DNA of 64,000 nucleotides from Meloidogyne chitwoodi. Its lineage: Eukaryota; Nematoda; Chromadorea; Rhabditida; Meloidogynidae. This document shows, in pieces, positions 23,994 to 35,619 of the stretch. Position numbers and translations under genes: made by a program. The notes beneath the pieces were generated by a model. That model was not told the origin of the DNA. It saw only the letters and a program-made list of their open reading frames with translations, and made no database searches. The stretch covers positions 2,418,001-2,482,000 of the forward strand of contig JACZZP010000002.1 of NCBI GenBank assembly GCA_015183035.1. Direction: 5' to 3'. How positions within the stretch are numbered: the first letter of the stretch is position 1; each line of letters opens with the position of its first letter.

Positions 23994-25164
23994 TTTCTAT
24001 AAAATTTATTAAAAAATTTTTTTTAATTTTTAATAAATTAAAAATATTTAAAAATTTAAATTTTTCTATGATAAAATAAAAAATATAAAAAATAATTAAA
24101 AATTATTAATTAAAATAATAATTAAATAATTAATTTTTAATTAGGTTAATAGAGGGTCTCATTAGGAAGCAAGGCGCTTAGTACACACTTACTTAACCCA
24201 CTCCTTCTAATAAATTAAAATTAAATTTTAATTTTATTAAAAAATATAATTTTATCTAAAAATAAAGAAATAAAAAAGAGAAAAATTGAGTAAATAATTT
24301 TTAATGATTTCTTTTAAAATTGGTAGTCTTTAAAAATAAAGTTTTATTAGCAGCAATCTTTAAGTCTTTCCCTTCTTTTAAATAAATAAATGATTTTTTA
24401 AATTAAAGAAGAAAACAACTTTTTTAAAATAAAAAAAGAAAAAACTTTCCCTTTACAATTTACGTCTTTTTCTTGTTTTTGCTGTCTCGTGAGTCAATAA
24501 GTTAAAAATAAAAAATAAAAATAAATAAATAAATAAAATAAGAGTAAATGGTACTTAATTATCTCGACGAACATTGCCAAACATTGGGTCAAAACTCATC
24601 GACAAACAAAACAATTTGTTTTTTAAGCTAGTTTTGACTGTTTTTTATTTCACTACAAAAAATCAGAATTTCTGAAATATGGAAACATGTTCAAAACATT
24701 TAAAAACATTTTTAGTTTGTTGTTTTGCCGGTCATAGGCGGAAATTACCGAAGATGTTTTAAACATGTTCTGATTTTCAAAACATTTTTATTTTATTGTA
24801 GAGCGATAAGAATAGTCTAAACAACTTACAAAACAATTTGTTTTGATTTTCAAGGCTTATGTTTTTTAAATAAGTTAATGCAATATATATTCCCAAAACA
24901 TCGTATCAAATTCACACTACACTTTTTTATTTATTTGACCATAAATATTATATTATTACACAAATAAAAATAAACAAATCGGTGAAAAAGGGTATATAAA
25001 AAAATAAATATTTATTATATTAATATTAGTAAATAAATTAATTAATTTTTTTCCATAAAATTTATTTGTCACGAATGAAGGAAAAATTTCAAAAAAAAAA
25101 ATAAATTTATAATGTTTTTGAATAATTCAATTTTCATAATTTATTAGTTTTTTTAGATATATTT
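23994..25164. other. Divergent intergenic region between P450 and glucosylceramidase
   Basis: No coding signal. Both flanking genes point away, so it should hold both promoters, but no element is clearly identifiable. 24650-24806 is partly palindromic (ACATGTTCAAAACAT against ATGTTTTAAACATGTTCTG, flanked by CACTACAAAAAATCAGAA and its near complement) and could be a MITE remnant. Confidence 0.5.
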
Positions 25165-28045
25165 ATGTATATTATTTTTTTATTTATTTACATTTCTCTT
25201 CTATTAATAAATGGTCAGCAATTTTATCAAAAATTTCCTCAAGAAATTCAAATCGAAAAAACAAAAATTGAAAAACAACTTGATGAAAATAAAAAAATAA
25301 TAAATAATAATAATTTAATAATAGAAAAAACCAAAAAATGTGTTAAACGCTATTTTTCTGCTGATTCTTTTGTTTGTGTATGTAATAAAACATTTTGTGA
25401 TCAACCAGAACAAATAGGACGATTTACTAAAGATAATGCTTTTGCTTTTCAAACAGACTTAAAAGAACAGCGTTTAAATAGAAAAGAATTGAAAATTATG
25501 TTAAAAACAAAGAAAAAATGTAAATCATCTATTGAAAATGAGGGTGTGTTTATTATGAATATTTTAAGTTTTAATTAATTCAAGTTTTAAGTTTGTAATT
25601 AATTGAAGTTTTAAGTTTGTAATTAATTTAAGTTTTAAGTTTTAATTAATTCAAGTTTTAAGTTTGTAATTAATTTAATCCAAGTTTTAAGCTCAAGCGA
25701 ATTTTATGCTGTAAAAACTTCACAAAAATTTTTTTTATTTGGAAACTTAAAAATCTTAATCTCAAATTTATTTTTACTGAAAAAATTTACTTTTTAAGTA
25801 AAAATAAAAATTAATGCTTCTCGCCAATATCAAAAAATCCATGGATTTGGAGGAGCTTTCACAGACGCCGTTGGTTATAATTTGAACTTGCTTAGTAAAA
25901 AGACGCATATTCAACTGTTAAGAACGTATTTTGATAAAAATATTGGTTTTTTAAAAAATTAAAAACAAGTTTAAAAAATTTAAAGGTATAAGATATACTG
26001 TTGGAAGAGTCCCTATTGCCAGTTGTGACTTTTCTACTAGAGTATATTCTTATTGTGATACTATTAATGATTTTAAACTTAAAACATTTGCTTTAGCAAA
26101 AGAGGATTTGTATATGAAGGTAATTTTATTAAATTTTTTTTTAATTAATTTAACAATTAGATTCCACATATTTTGACTGCAAATATACTAAGTGGATCAA
26201 CACTTCGTTTGTTTGCCAGTCCTTGGTCTGCACCTGCTTGGATGAAAACAAGTGGAAAAATGCCTGGAGGAGGATCGTTAAAGTTAGATTTTTCGTTTTA
26301 AAAAATTTTAAATTTTTTAAATTTTTTTTAAGAGGAAAACTAGAAGGTCCATATTATCACACTTATGCTCAATATTTAAAACGGTAAATTAATTTTAGAA
26401 TTAATTTATTTTTTATTTTTTAAGCTTCTTTGAAGAATATGCTTTATTAGGAAATATTTCTTTTTGGGGTATGACTTTAGAAAATGAACCTCAATATGGT
26501 CTTGATCCAGGATATTTGTTTCAAGCAATGTGGTTAAGCCCTGAAAATCAAAGGTAAAAATAATTTTTTAAATAAATATTTAAGGTTTCCTCATTTTTAC
26601 AAACTTGTTTATTGTTAGAACTAAACCTAAGTATCAAACTTAAAACTTGAATTACAAACGTAAAAATCAAGTGTAAACTTAAAACTTGAAGTACTAACTT
26701 AAAAATTAAGTATGAAACTTAAAACTTGAATTAAATTATTTAAAGACTTGAATTAACTCAACTTTTTAATTTTTTTAGAGATTTTGCAAACAATATACTC
26801 TCCCCAATACTAAAAACATCACTTGCAACAAAAAATTTGCTAATAATGGCACATGATGATGATAGAAGTATAATCTTAGATGCTGCAAAAAGAGTATATA
26901 AAATTTGACATTTAAAAATAAATAAATAATTTTTTTTTTAGATTTTTGGTAATAAAAATAATATTTCAACAAAATCATCTTCAAATAATAATATAATATC
27001 TGGATTAGCTTATCATTGGTATTCTTTTTGTTCACATTCTGTACTTTCTGATATACACAATCTTTACCCAGACAAATTTATTTTTGGAACAGAAGTTTTT
27101 TTTAATATTTATTTTATTTTTTAATTAATTTATTTATTTATTTTTAATTTAATTTTTATTTTTTTTAAAGGCTTGTGCTGGATGGACAGGTAATGATAGA
27201 GGTGTTTCCTTGGGTAATTGGACTAGAGGAATGATGTATGGACGTGATATATTAAGAGGATTACAAAATTGGGCTATTGGTTGGACTGACTGGAATTTAT
27301 GTAAATAAAATTCAAAAAATTTAAAGAAAAATTTTATTAAAGAAGAGGTAAGGGAACACCTTCTCTTGTTCCTTTACCTCTATAAAAAAATAAAATTTCT
27401 TTTTTTTTAATTTTTTTAGGTCTCGATTTAATTGGAGGTCCAAATTGGGTAAAAAATTATGTTGATTCCCCTATTATTGTGAATATTACAGCTGATGAAT
27501 TTTATAAACAACCAATGTTTTATGCAATGGCACATTTTAGGTGAATTAAAATTGCTACAGGAAAATTGGGCAGTAAATTAATTAAGATTTCTTTTTCTCT
27601 TTTTTCTAACTTAACCCATACACCTTAATTAACCTTCAGCGCCAATTTTAATAAATAGCCAGTTCAGTGCCACTCTTGAAAATGGCCAGTTCAGTGCCAT
27701 CATTAGAAAATGATCCTTTAAAAAATATTAATTCACTGCCCAAATTTTCACTATAATTTTTTATTTAATTATAGTTAAATTTTTAGTCGATTTATACCCC
27801 CCGGTTCAGTGCGAATTGACTCACAAATTTCGAGCAAATTTTCTAAAACAAATCAAATAGAATCTGTGGCCTTTAGAACTCCTCACGATGGAAATCGTGT
27901 ACTTGTATTAATTTCAAATTCAGAAGAAAATATAAAAGGAATAATTGAAGAAGAAGAGATTAAAAAAGATGGGAAAATTAGAACAATTTATTTAAATATT
28001 CCCCCTAATTCATTTACTACAATTATTTGGCCAAAGAATAAATGA
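25165..28045 (+). CDS. gba: Glucosylceramidase (GH30, GBA family), secreted/lysosomal
   Basis: Hydrolyses glucosylceramide to glucose and ceramide in the lysosome. The N-terminal [19 protein letters not shown] is a signal peptide. The catalytic domain starts with [20 protein letters not shown]. Further landmarks: [34 protein letters not shown], the acid/base glutamate in [10 protein letters not shown] (26469-26498), GLAYHWYS, and the nucleophile glutamate in FIFGTEACAGWTG (about 27080-27195, split by an intron). Then [39 protein letters not shown], and a C-terminal beta domain ending [11 protein letters not shown]. About ten exons join in frame into a full-length protein of about 510 residues, with both catalytic residues present. 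The early intron (25546-25800) carries AAGTTTTAAGTTTGTAATTA repeats. C. elegans has several gba paralogues; which one is equivalent is not clear. Confidence 0.92.
25565..25690. repeat. AAGTTTTAAGTTTGTAATTAATT tandem repeat
   Basis: About five imperfect copies in an intron of the glucosylceramidase gene; unit about 20-27 bp. Confidence 0.75.
27344..27381. repeat. Intronic hairpin
   Basis: AGAGGTAAGGGAAC and GTTCCTTTACCTCT are inverted repeats (13 of 14 pair) separated by a 10-nt loop, in an intron of the glucosylceramidase gene. Confidence 0.65.
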
Positions 28046-30229
28046 AAAATAAAAAAAAAAAGAATTTTTTAGAATTAATATTTTTAATTTTTTTAAATAA
28101 AATTAAAGACGGTCAGTTCAGTGCCATCTTTCAATAAATTTCTTGTTCACTCACAAATGCTTAATTAAATAAAACTTTTTTTCCCTTAAAATAAAAATAA
28201 TTAAAACTTTTTTTAATTAATTTTTTAATAAATATTTGACAATATTCCAAAATCAATGCTTGAGTAAAAAAAAGTACATTTTTATTTAATAGACACACAG
28301 ACACTTTTTTTCATTTAAAATATATTTATTTCCTTTACTCATTTATTATACCTTTTTATTTATTTAATTTATTGTTAATTGACAAAAATATTTTTTTTTA
28401 GATCCTAAAAAATTAATTTAAGTAGAAAAATTAATTTAAAATAATTTTTCTTTGTCTCTCAATTTCGTTTAAAAAAATCAGAGCTTTATGTGGGCCAAAG
28501 TCCAAAATTTTTTTTTTAAAGAATTATATATTAAAATAATTTATTCATTTAATCTTCTTTTTATTTTTATATTTCTTTGTTTAAAATTTTGATAAAAATA
28601 ACAAAAATGAATATTTAATAAATTTCTCTCTTTTTCATTAATACATATTCTTTGGGAAAATAAAAAAATAAAATTATAATTAGAAAATTAAAATTTTTTA
28701 TTTATTTTCTCCTTTTAATCGCATTAAAATGAATAAAATAATAATAATTATTATTTTTTTATTTCCTTTTTTTGTTTTTTATTTAATCAGACTTAAGTAA
28801 AGTTGGTTATTAAAAGTCTAGTCTTTTCTCTCCATTTATTAAAAAATATTTATATAAGCTTGGGCTTAAAACTTATATTTAAGTTTTAATTACAACCTAA
28901 GTTTAAAAATTAAATTATATATAGATAATTAAAACTTTTTTAATTGTACACTTGAAAAATAAACTTGAATTGTTTGTAAACTTGAAAACTTGAAAATAAT
29001 TTTTTTTTAATTTTAAAACTTGAAAACTTAAAAATAAACTTTAAATAAACAGTAAGTTTACAATTACTATATATTTCTTTACTTTATGTTGATTGAAGTT
29101 TTTTAATGTTTATGCTATGTGATTGCAAATAAAAATAAAAAATTTTTTCATTTAAATTTTATAGCTCTTTTATTAATTTCTTTTACATTATAATAAAATT
29201 CATTGACATAAAGATGACTCATTTTTATCGCTACTTTTTATGCGCACATTCCTCCCCCACTATTTGTATATCCTTTTTATTTTATAATAAAACAATATTA
29301 TTGTACCTAATTTTATTACAAAATATTTAAAAATTGAAAAGATTAAATTTAATAATTTTTAGTTAAAATATTTATTTTAATTTATTATTTGTTACAACCT
29401 AGCGTGTAATTCTTGAACGTAAACTTGAAAATTAAATAACTTTTAAGTTTGAACTTGAAAAATACCGTTTGGTTAAAGTTTATTTTCTTTGTTTATTTTT
29501 AAATTTAAACTTAAAGTTTTAATTACAACTATAATTTAATTTTAAGTTCAAGCTTAATAAATTAAATCACTTTTTGTAGTCTCTTTACAAACTTCAATTT
29601 ATTTTTTTATTTACATACTTGTGTTATTAATTTATTTTTTATTTAATCTGTCTGGAAAATAGTAATAAAAAGGCTATTATTTATTTTTATTAACATTGTG
29701 TCGTCCTTCTATTTTTTAAAAGAAGAAAATAAATTTTAATTCCTTCTTAATTTTGCACATATGTTTTTCTTTATTTTATTTTTTGGCAATTTTTCAGAAT
29801 TCTTAAAAAAATTTTTTATTTTTCCGTTCCTTAAAGAATTTAATATATTTTTCAAAAATAAATATATTTTTCCTTTTAAATTTTTTTTAAATATTATTTA
29901 TTTTATTTGGACAAATGCGCACCTAAAACGAAAATAAAAAAAAAATTTTTTTTTTATTTACTTGCGCAGTAAAATATTATACAATGCCCATGAGTGCTTC
30001 TTTTCTTTCACTCTTTATTTTTCTACTTAATTTTAATCCGTTGTTGTTGTTTTTTTATAAATATATTTTTACTTAAATAACACTTGTCTATTTTTACATT
30101 AATTTATTTTTACACAAAAAATAATTTTTTTTTCAATGACAAATCAATAAAATTCACCTATTGCAAGTCAGGTTACTCTAAGCCTTATATTTCTGAAATT
30201 TATGAACTTTGAAAATTGATTTTTATTTC

Positions 30230-30424
30230 TTTCGATAGAGGAGAAAATTTGCTACAAATTTTTATAAAAAAATTAATAATATTTTTATTTTAAAAAAGAA
30301 AAAATTCAAAAACTAATGGTTTCTCAAGGTGTGGTTTTTCGAGCACAACTTTTTTGTCTTCAATTTTCAAAAATTATTTTTAATATTATTAAATAGAAAA
30401 TTTAATTTGCTATCGAATGGTATC
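30230..30424. mobile_element. ~195-bp MITE-like element, copy D
   Basis: Left end TTCGATAGAGGAGAAAATTT.., right end AAATTTAATTTGCTATCGAA. Inverted ends match the family. Confidence 0.65.
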
Positions 30425-31582
30425 AAAATAGTTTTAATTGGTAAATCCATTCACAAGATATAGTGCATTAACTCAACTAAGGTTCACCGCCACTTAACTT
30501 TACCTCTCCCAAAAAATTAAAAAAAAATGATTTTTCAAAAATAAATTAGCGGAAACAAAAAATAAATGCGCTCAATTTTGCTAGAAAAATTTTAATTTAA
30601 AAAAAGAATCCAATCAATCATCAAAAAAAATATTTGAGTAATTAAATGTGAGAGGTTGTCAACTATGAAAAGGGAGAAAAAATATTAAAAAATAGTTAAA
30701 TATTTGAAACATTAAAATACTCAAGTTGATTGATTGTTTTAAAATTATATAAATATATATTTTTATTTTTGTAGAAAACTTTTTAATTTTTTAAGTTTTA
30801 TTGTTTCAATTTTTCACCATCTGTTCATTATTTATATGACTTTTAGGCGCAAAGCTGTTAGGCGCCAATCTTCATAACTTTTTTTTAAATTATTATTTTT
30901 AGATAATTTTTATAACATTTGATAAATCTTTAAATTATCTACAAAATGGACCTAAAATAAAATTTCTATTTATCTTCCAAATTTTTTAATTAATTTACAA
31001 ACTCTGCGAGCAAAAAACAAATTAAGTAACACTTTAATAAATTGTAAAAAATTAGAAATTAATTTTAAATTTACAAAAGAAGTAATAAATAATTATTATT
31101 TAACTTTTATTTATTTCTTGGTATTTTAAACTTTTTAAAAAATAAATTCAGTTCCGCATAGCATTTGTTCTTTTGTTAAGATTAACGACCTTAAAAAAAC
31201 TTAGTTTTAGAGCTTTAAACGTTCACATTAAACTTTTTTTCTTTTTTTTGTGTTTCTACGATTTAAGCGCCAATTTATTTTTTCCCATTTATTTTAAAGA
31301 CGTAATTTCTTGTTACTAGCCATTTTAGTTGTTTTCTTATTTTTTACGTTAACCCTTTATTTTTGCTTCATCAAACATGCGTGGAACATGAATAAATGAC
31401 ATGAATAGATGAATAGTTAATATTTTTTTCTGTTAAGCAATAAATAAAAGAGAAAGAGAAAAATTTTTTTTTTTATTTTGTCAACTTTTAAAGGTAGTAG
31501 ACCCTAAGTGTGTCTCCTCTTTACTCACTTTACTCCACGCTTTATAACTAATGACTAAATGAACTAATCTAGACGTTCTGAG

Positions 31583-31783
31583 TATCATTCGATAGAGAAT
31601 TAAATTTGCTACAAAATAAAGATATAAATAAAATTTTAGATTTCCTAACAAAAAATTTTAGGTCGAAAAACCATCAAAAAACTCCTTTTTCTTTAGTTTT
31701 TGGTCCATAACTTTTTATTTTTCCAGTATTTAATATTCTTTTAAATTAATTTTTTGTAGAAAATTTTCTGCTCTATCAAATTA
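31583..31783. mobile_element. ~200-bp MITE-like element, copy E
   Basis: Left end TATCATTCGATAGAGAATTA.., right end TTTTGTAGAAAATTTTCTGC then TCTATCAAATTATTT. The centre has GGTCGAAAAACC and GGTCCATAAC, as in other copies. Confidence 0.7.
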
Positions 31784-32424
31784 TTTCAAAATAATCAAAA
31801 ATAGTTTATGCATTCACGAGTTATAAGTCTCAGAAGCAGCGCAAACATGTGTCTAATTTAATACACAAAAGCACTTTTTCTTTTAAAAATAATTTTTTCT
31901 GTCATTTTTATTTTATTTTTGTTTTTAAAAGTTATAATTAACTCATATTTTTGTTTAAGTTTTCTTTTCAATTTTATAATTATTAAAAAAATTATTTTTT
32001 ATTTATTTAACTTTAAATTTCTCCCTTTTCTCTCAATTTTTTCTTCTTTTCATCATTTTTTGGCCTCAATTATTTTTATAGAGCAAAGAATGAATGGTTT
32101 TAGTTTTTTATAAATAATTGTAAGAATGCTAAATATGTCCAAAAGAGAAACAAAAAAAATAAAATAAAATAATCCATTTTTTCTAAATAAGCCCCAGGAG
32201 AGATATTTGAAAAAATGCAAATGACAAAAATCAAATTTTTAACTTTTTTTAATTCTAAATAAGTTTGTTCCCTTCATATCCGTATTATTTATAATTTGAT
32301 TCCATCATTTTTATATTTAATGGTTATTAAATTAATTTTTACTGGTAGTGCTGTCTAGTGAAACAAGTCTGCTTCCCGTTCCCATAACCTTTTAAATTAT
32401 AAACTTTTTTAATTTATTCTTTTT

Positions 32425-32630
32425 TTATTTAATAGAGAATTAAATTTGCTATAAAATTCATTTTAAAATAAATTTTTAGATTATAAATGTAAAAAGTTAG
32501 GGTCAAAAAACCAAATATTAATTGGATAAATTTTATGTTTTTGTTTTTTAAATTAAAAACTTTTTTAATTAATGGCTCCTTTTTTAATTACATTCATTTT
32601 ATAGCTAATTTTCTCCTCTATCAAATGATA
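32425..32630. mobile_element. ~205-bp MITE-like element, copy F
   Basis: Left end ATTTAATAGAGAATTAAATT then TGCTATAAAAT; right end ATTTTATAGCTAATTTTCTC then CTCTATCAAATGATA. The centre contains GGTCAAAAAACC. Confidence 0.75.
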
Positions 32631-34224
32631 TTTAAATTATTTTAAAAGCTTAAGCCACTGAAGAGTTATGAAGCTTGCACTGAACCGACCCGAACACTTG
32701 AAATTCCCCCTTTTTATGATTTTTTTAAATTTTTTTCACTTATTCTTTTTTTGCTAATTTTAGAAAGCTTTTAGTAAATTTATTATTATCCTTCTTTTCT
32801 TTTTACTTGGCATCCAGAAACAAGCTTATTATTATCTCCTTCCATATAAGGGTCTTTTCATAAATAAAAAGACCAAAGAATTTATTTTAATATATTTATT
32901 CATTTATATTGCTCCAGAAAGCAGTAAAAATATATTTTATAAAATATTTGCAAATGAGTAAAATAATTTAACAAAAATTTTAGTAATTCACTACTGACAC
33001 TGAACCGACCCCTTCATTAAAAAATTATTTTTTTTTACTTTTTTTTTATTTTTTTTTATAAATAATTATAATGAACCAAATGTATACAATTTTCTATTTT
33101 TATTAAATAAAAAATGTTGTTTGTTTTGCTTTCGTTTTTTATTTATGCATTCCGCTTTTGCTTTCACTCTTAAATAATTAAAATTCCTAGTATATTTAAA
33201 TAAAAACATTTTTATTGCGGACTAAGTTGTCTGCAGTCAAAAAATCATAACAATTTTTATTTTAATTATTAAAAATTGATCTTATACTTAAAAAATAGAA
33301 AAAAGATAGGGCTTAAAGTTGGGTTATAGACTTTATAAAATAATTGAAAGTTTTGCCTATTTATATTCAAAGAACAAAATTATCTGCAAATTTAATATAA
33401 AAATTAATAAAAAATTACAGCCTTGATAAATTTGAACTTGATTTATATTTTTTAAAAGAATATTAAATTCTCTATTTTTTGATACCAAAATCTTGTTTAT
33501 ATCTTTTTGTGAACAGAGATATGCCATTTGTCCGCAAGTACTTATAGTCCGCAGTTGACGCATTGACTCCTTTTCCTTTTTGTTTATTTCTATTTTCCCA
33601 AACGGTTGTACTTTTCTTTACTCCTAAATATACGGGAACTGAGAGAATGCTTTTTTGAGAATATTTATTATTTTTTTGTTTTTCTCATTTTGTTAATTTA
33701 TTTTTTCTACTACTATTATTTATTATAAACAAGGAAATTAAGGAGAATTTAAAAAATTTAAAAAATTCAAATATTTAAAAAAATTAACAATTCTTAAATT
33801 AAAAAATTGTTTATTTTTAAATTTTTTTATTGAATATTTTAAAAATTTTTCAAAAAAGTAACAATTCTTTGACACTATTTAACATTTTTTATCTTTCCAT
33901 TTTTAACAGTTTAATATACTTAAATAAATATTTTTATTAAAAAAATAAATAATCAGTCTGTACTAATCTCTTTATTAAGCCCCTCCTTTTCACAGAAATT
34001 TCTAGTAAATTCTTCAATTTTTTTTCTTCCGCTTTTACACTGTTATCTTTTTAATCGTTCTATAAATAGTTTAATTTTCTCAATCCATTTGTGAAAATTT
34101 TATTTTAATTTAAATTAAACATATAAATACATATGATGTAAAAATTTTAAATTAGTTGTCTAGTCATTCCATTCTGATTTTTGTATTTTTATTTCATCAT
34201 TTATTTGCAATTTATTTTTGTATT

Positions 34225-34480
34225 TATTTAATAAAATACAAACATTCTGATATATAATAATAATAATTAATGCAAATTTTATAATTCTGATTTAATAAAA
34301 CATTCTGATTAAAAAAACATTCTAATTTAATAAAACATTCTAATTTAATAAAACATTCTGATTTAATAAAACATTCTGATTAAAAAAACATTCTGTTAAA
34401 AAACATTCTGATTAAAAAAATATTCTGATTTAAAAATACAATAATTCTGTACAAATATTTTGTATAATGTTCCTATACAA
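34225..34480. repeat. AAAACATTCTGATT repeat cluster
   Basis: At least eight copies of ACATTCTGATT or ACATTCTAATT separated by TAATAAA or AAAAA, in the gene-poor region. Confidence 0.75.
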
Positions 34481-35619
34481 TTACAAACTTAATTCTGATT
34501 TATAAATATAAAAAACACATTTTGTATAAAATTTTTTTCTTTTGTTGTAAATTAAACATAACAGTAGTAATTACTCATGTTTGTTTTTGTTTTTGTTATT
34601 ATTTTTTATTTTTGTTATTATCATTATTTGTTTGTTTGTATTTCATCAAAAATCTATAAAAAAATTTCTTTTCATATTATTCACATGAAACGCTTTTGCT
34701 CAAAACTTTAAATTTTTACTTTGCATATTTATACTCAGAACACACATTTTATCATCAAATCTTGTCATTTATATAAACACAATATATAAATAAATTAAAT
34801 TCATAAAGCGTAAACGTAATAGGATCAATTCTTGTTCAAATTTATATATAAATATAAAATTGATTTTAAATATTTTTAGTCTTTTATTAATAATAATATT
34901 TAAGTATAATTTAAAATTCTTTTTTTAAATAATTCTGATTATAAAACACAGTTCAAGTTTATTAAAAAATAAACTTGTTATTAAAGCAAACTTTTAATAC
35001 AATTGTACAAACATTCTGATTATTAACGTTTATTTTTTAATAAACTTGAACTGTTTTTATAAATAAATCAGAATTTTTTTAAAACATTCTGATTAATCTT
35101 TTCTTTAATAAATGTTTGTTTGTTTTAAAACATATTTTTTAATTCTGATAAAATATAAATGTTTACTTAAACATTGTATTATAATAATCAGAATATTAGT
35201 TAAAAATATAATATTTCGCTTTTATAAGTCAAAATATATCACATGTCAAAATTAACACCTTCACATTTTAATAACCTCAGAGAGTAAATTTTATCATTTT
35301 TTATTTCTTAATGTCATATGCCTTTTTCGTCATATTTTTACAAAAATATTGTTACTATGGTCTTTGAGCAATATATTTTAACTTTTATTTTTTTTTAATT
35401 TTTTTGCAAATTCTTTATTTTTTCTATTGTTTTTATGCAATAAAATATTTATTTTTTTATTTAAAAATGAGCAAAAATCTCTGCTAAACAATAAAATAAA
35501 AAATTGTTATCATCACCATTTTCTTATTTTTTATTATTTCTAAAATTAATACTTTAACATTTTATAGTCTTTAATTTTTTATTTTGTTAAAAAATTTTTT
35601 TAGAAAATTTATTTTCATT

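Larger units (their letters stand above)
28046..35619. other. 7.6-kb gene-poor region rich in small repeats
   Basis: No convincing exon on either strand; the open frames present are short and of low complexity. It contains MITE-like copies D, E and F, ACTGAACCGACC motifs at 32,680 and 33,000, and CATTCTGATT tandem words at 34,230-34,480. It lies upstream of the BTB-like gene and may include its promoter or 5' UTR exons, which cannot be recognised by eye. Confidence 0.55.

Noticed and set aside
24140..24215. GC-richer segment suspected as a tRNA or spliced-leader RNA
   Set aside because: No cloverleaf arms or T-loop, and it does not match the SL1 sequence.
31919..32113. Hydrophobic ORF
   Set aside because: T-rich intergenic sequence gives Phe/Leu/Ile runs; no support for a membrane protein.
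33357..33563. Minus-strand ORF (MRQLRTISTCGQMAYLC)
   Set aside because: No splice partners, no homology, and it overlaps repeated GTCCGC/GCGGAC inverted words (33217 and 33535); likely chance.
35584..35619. Upstream extension of the BTB-like ORF before ATG 35620
   Set aside because: Non-ATG start, and a TTTTTTAG acceptor at 35603 suggests the segment is intron or trans-splice acceptor.
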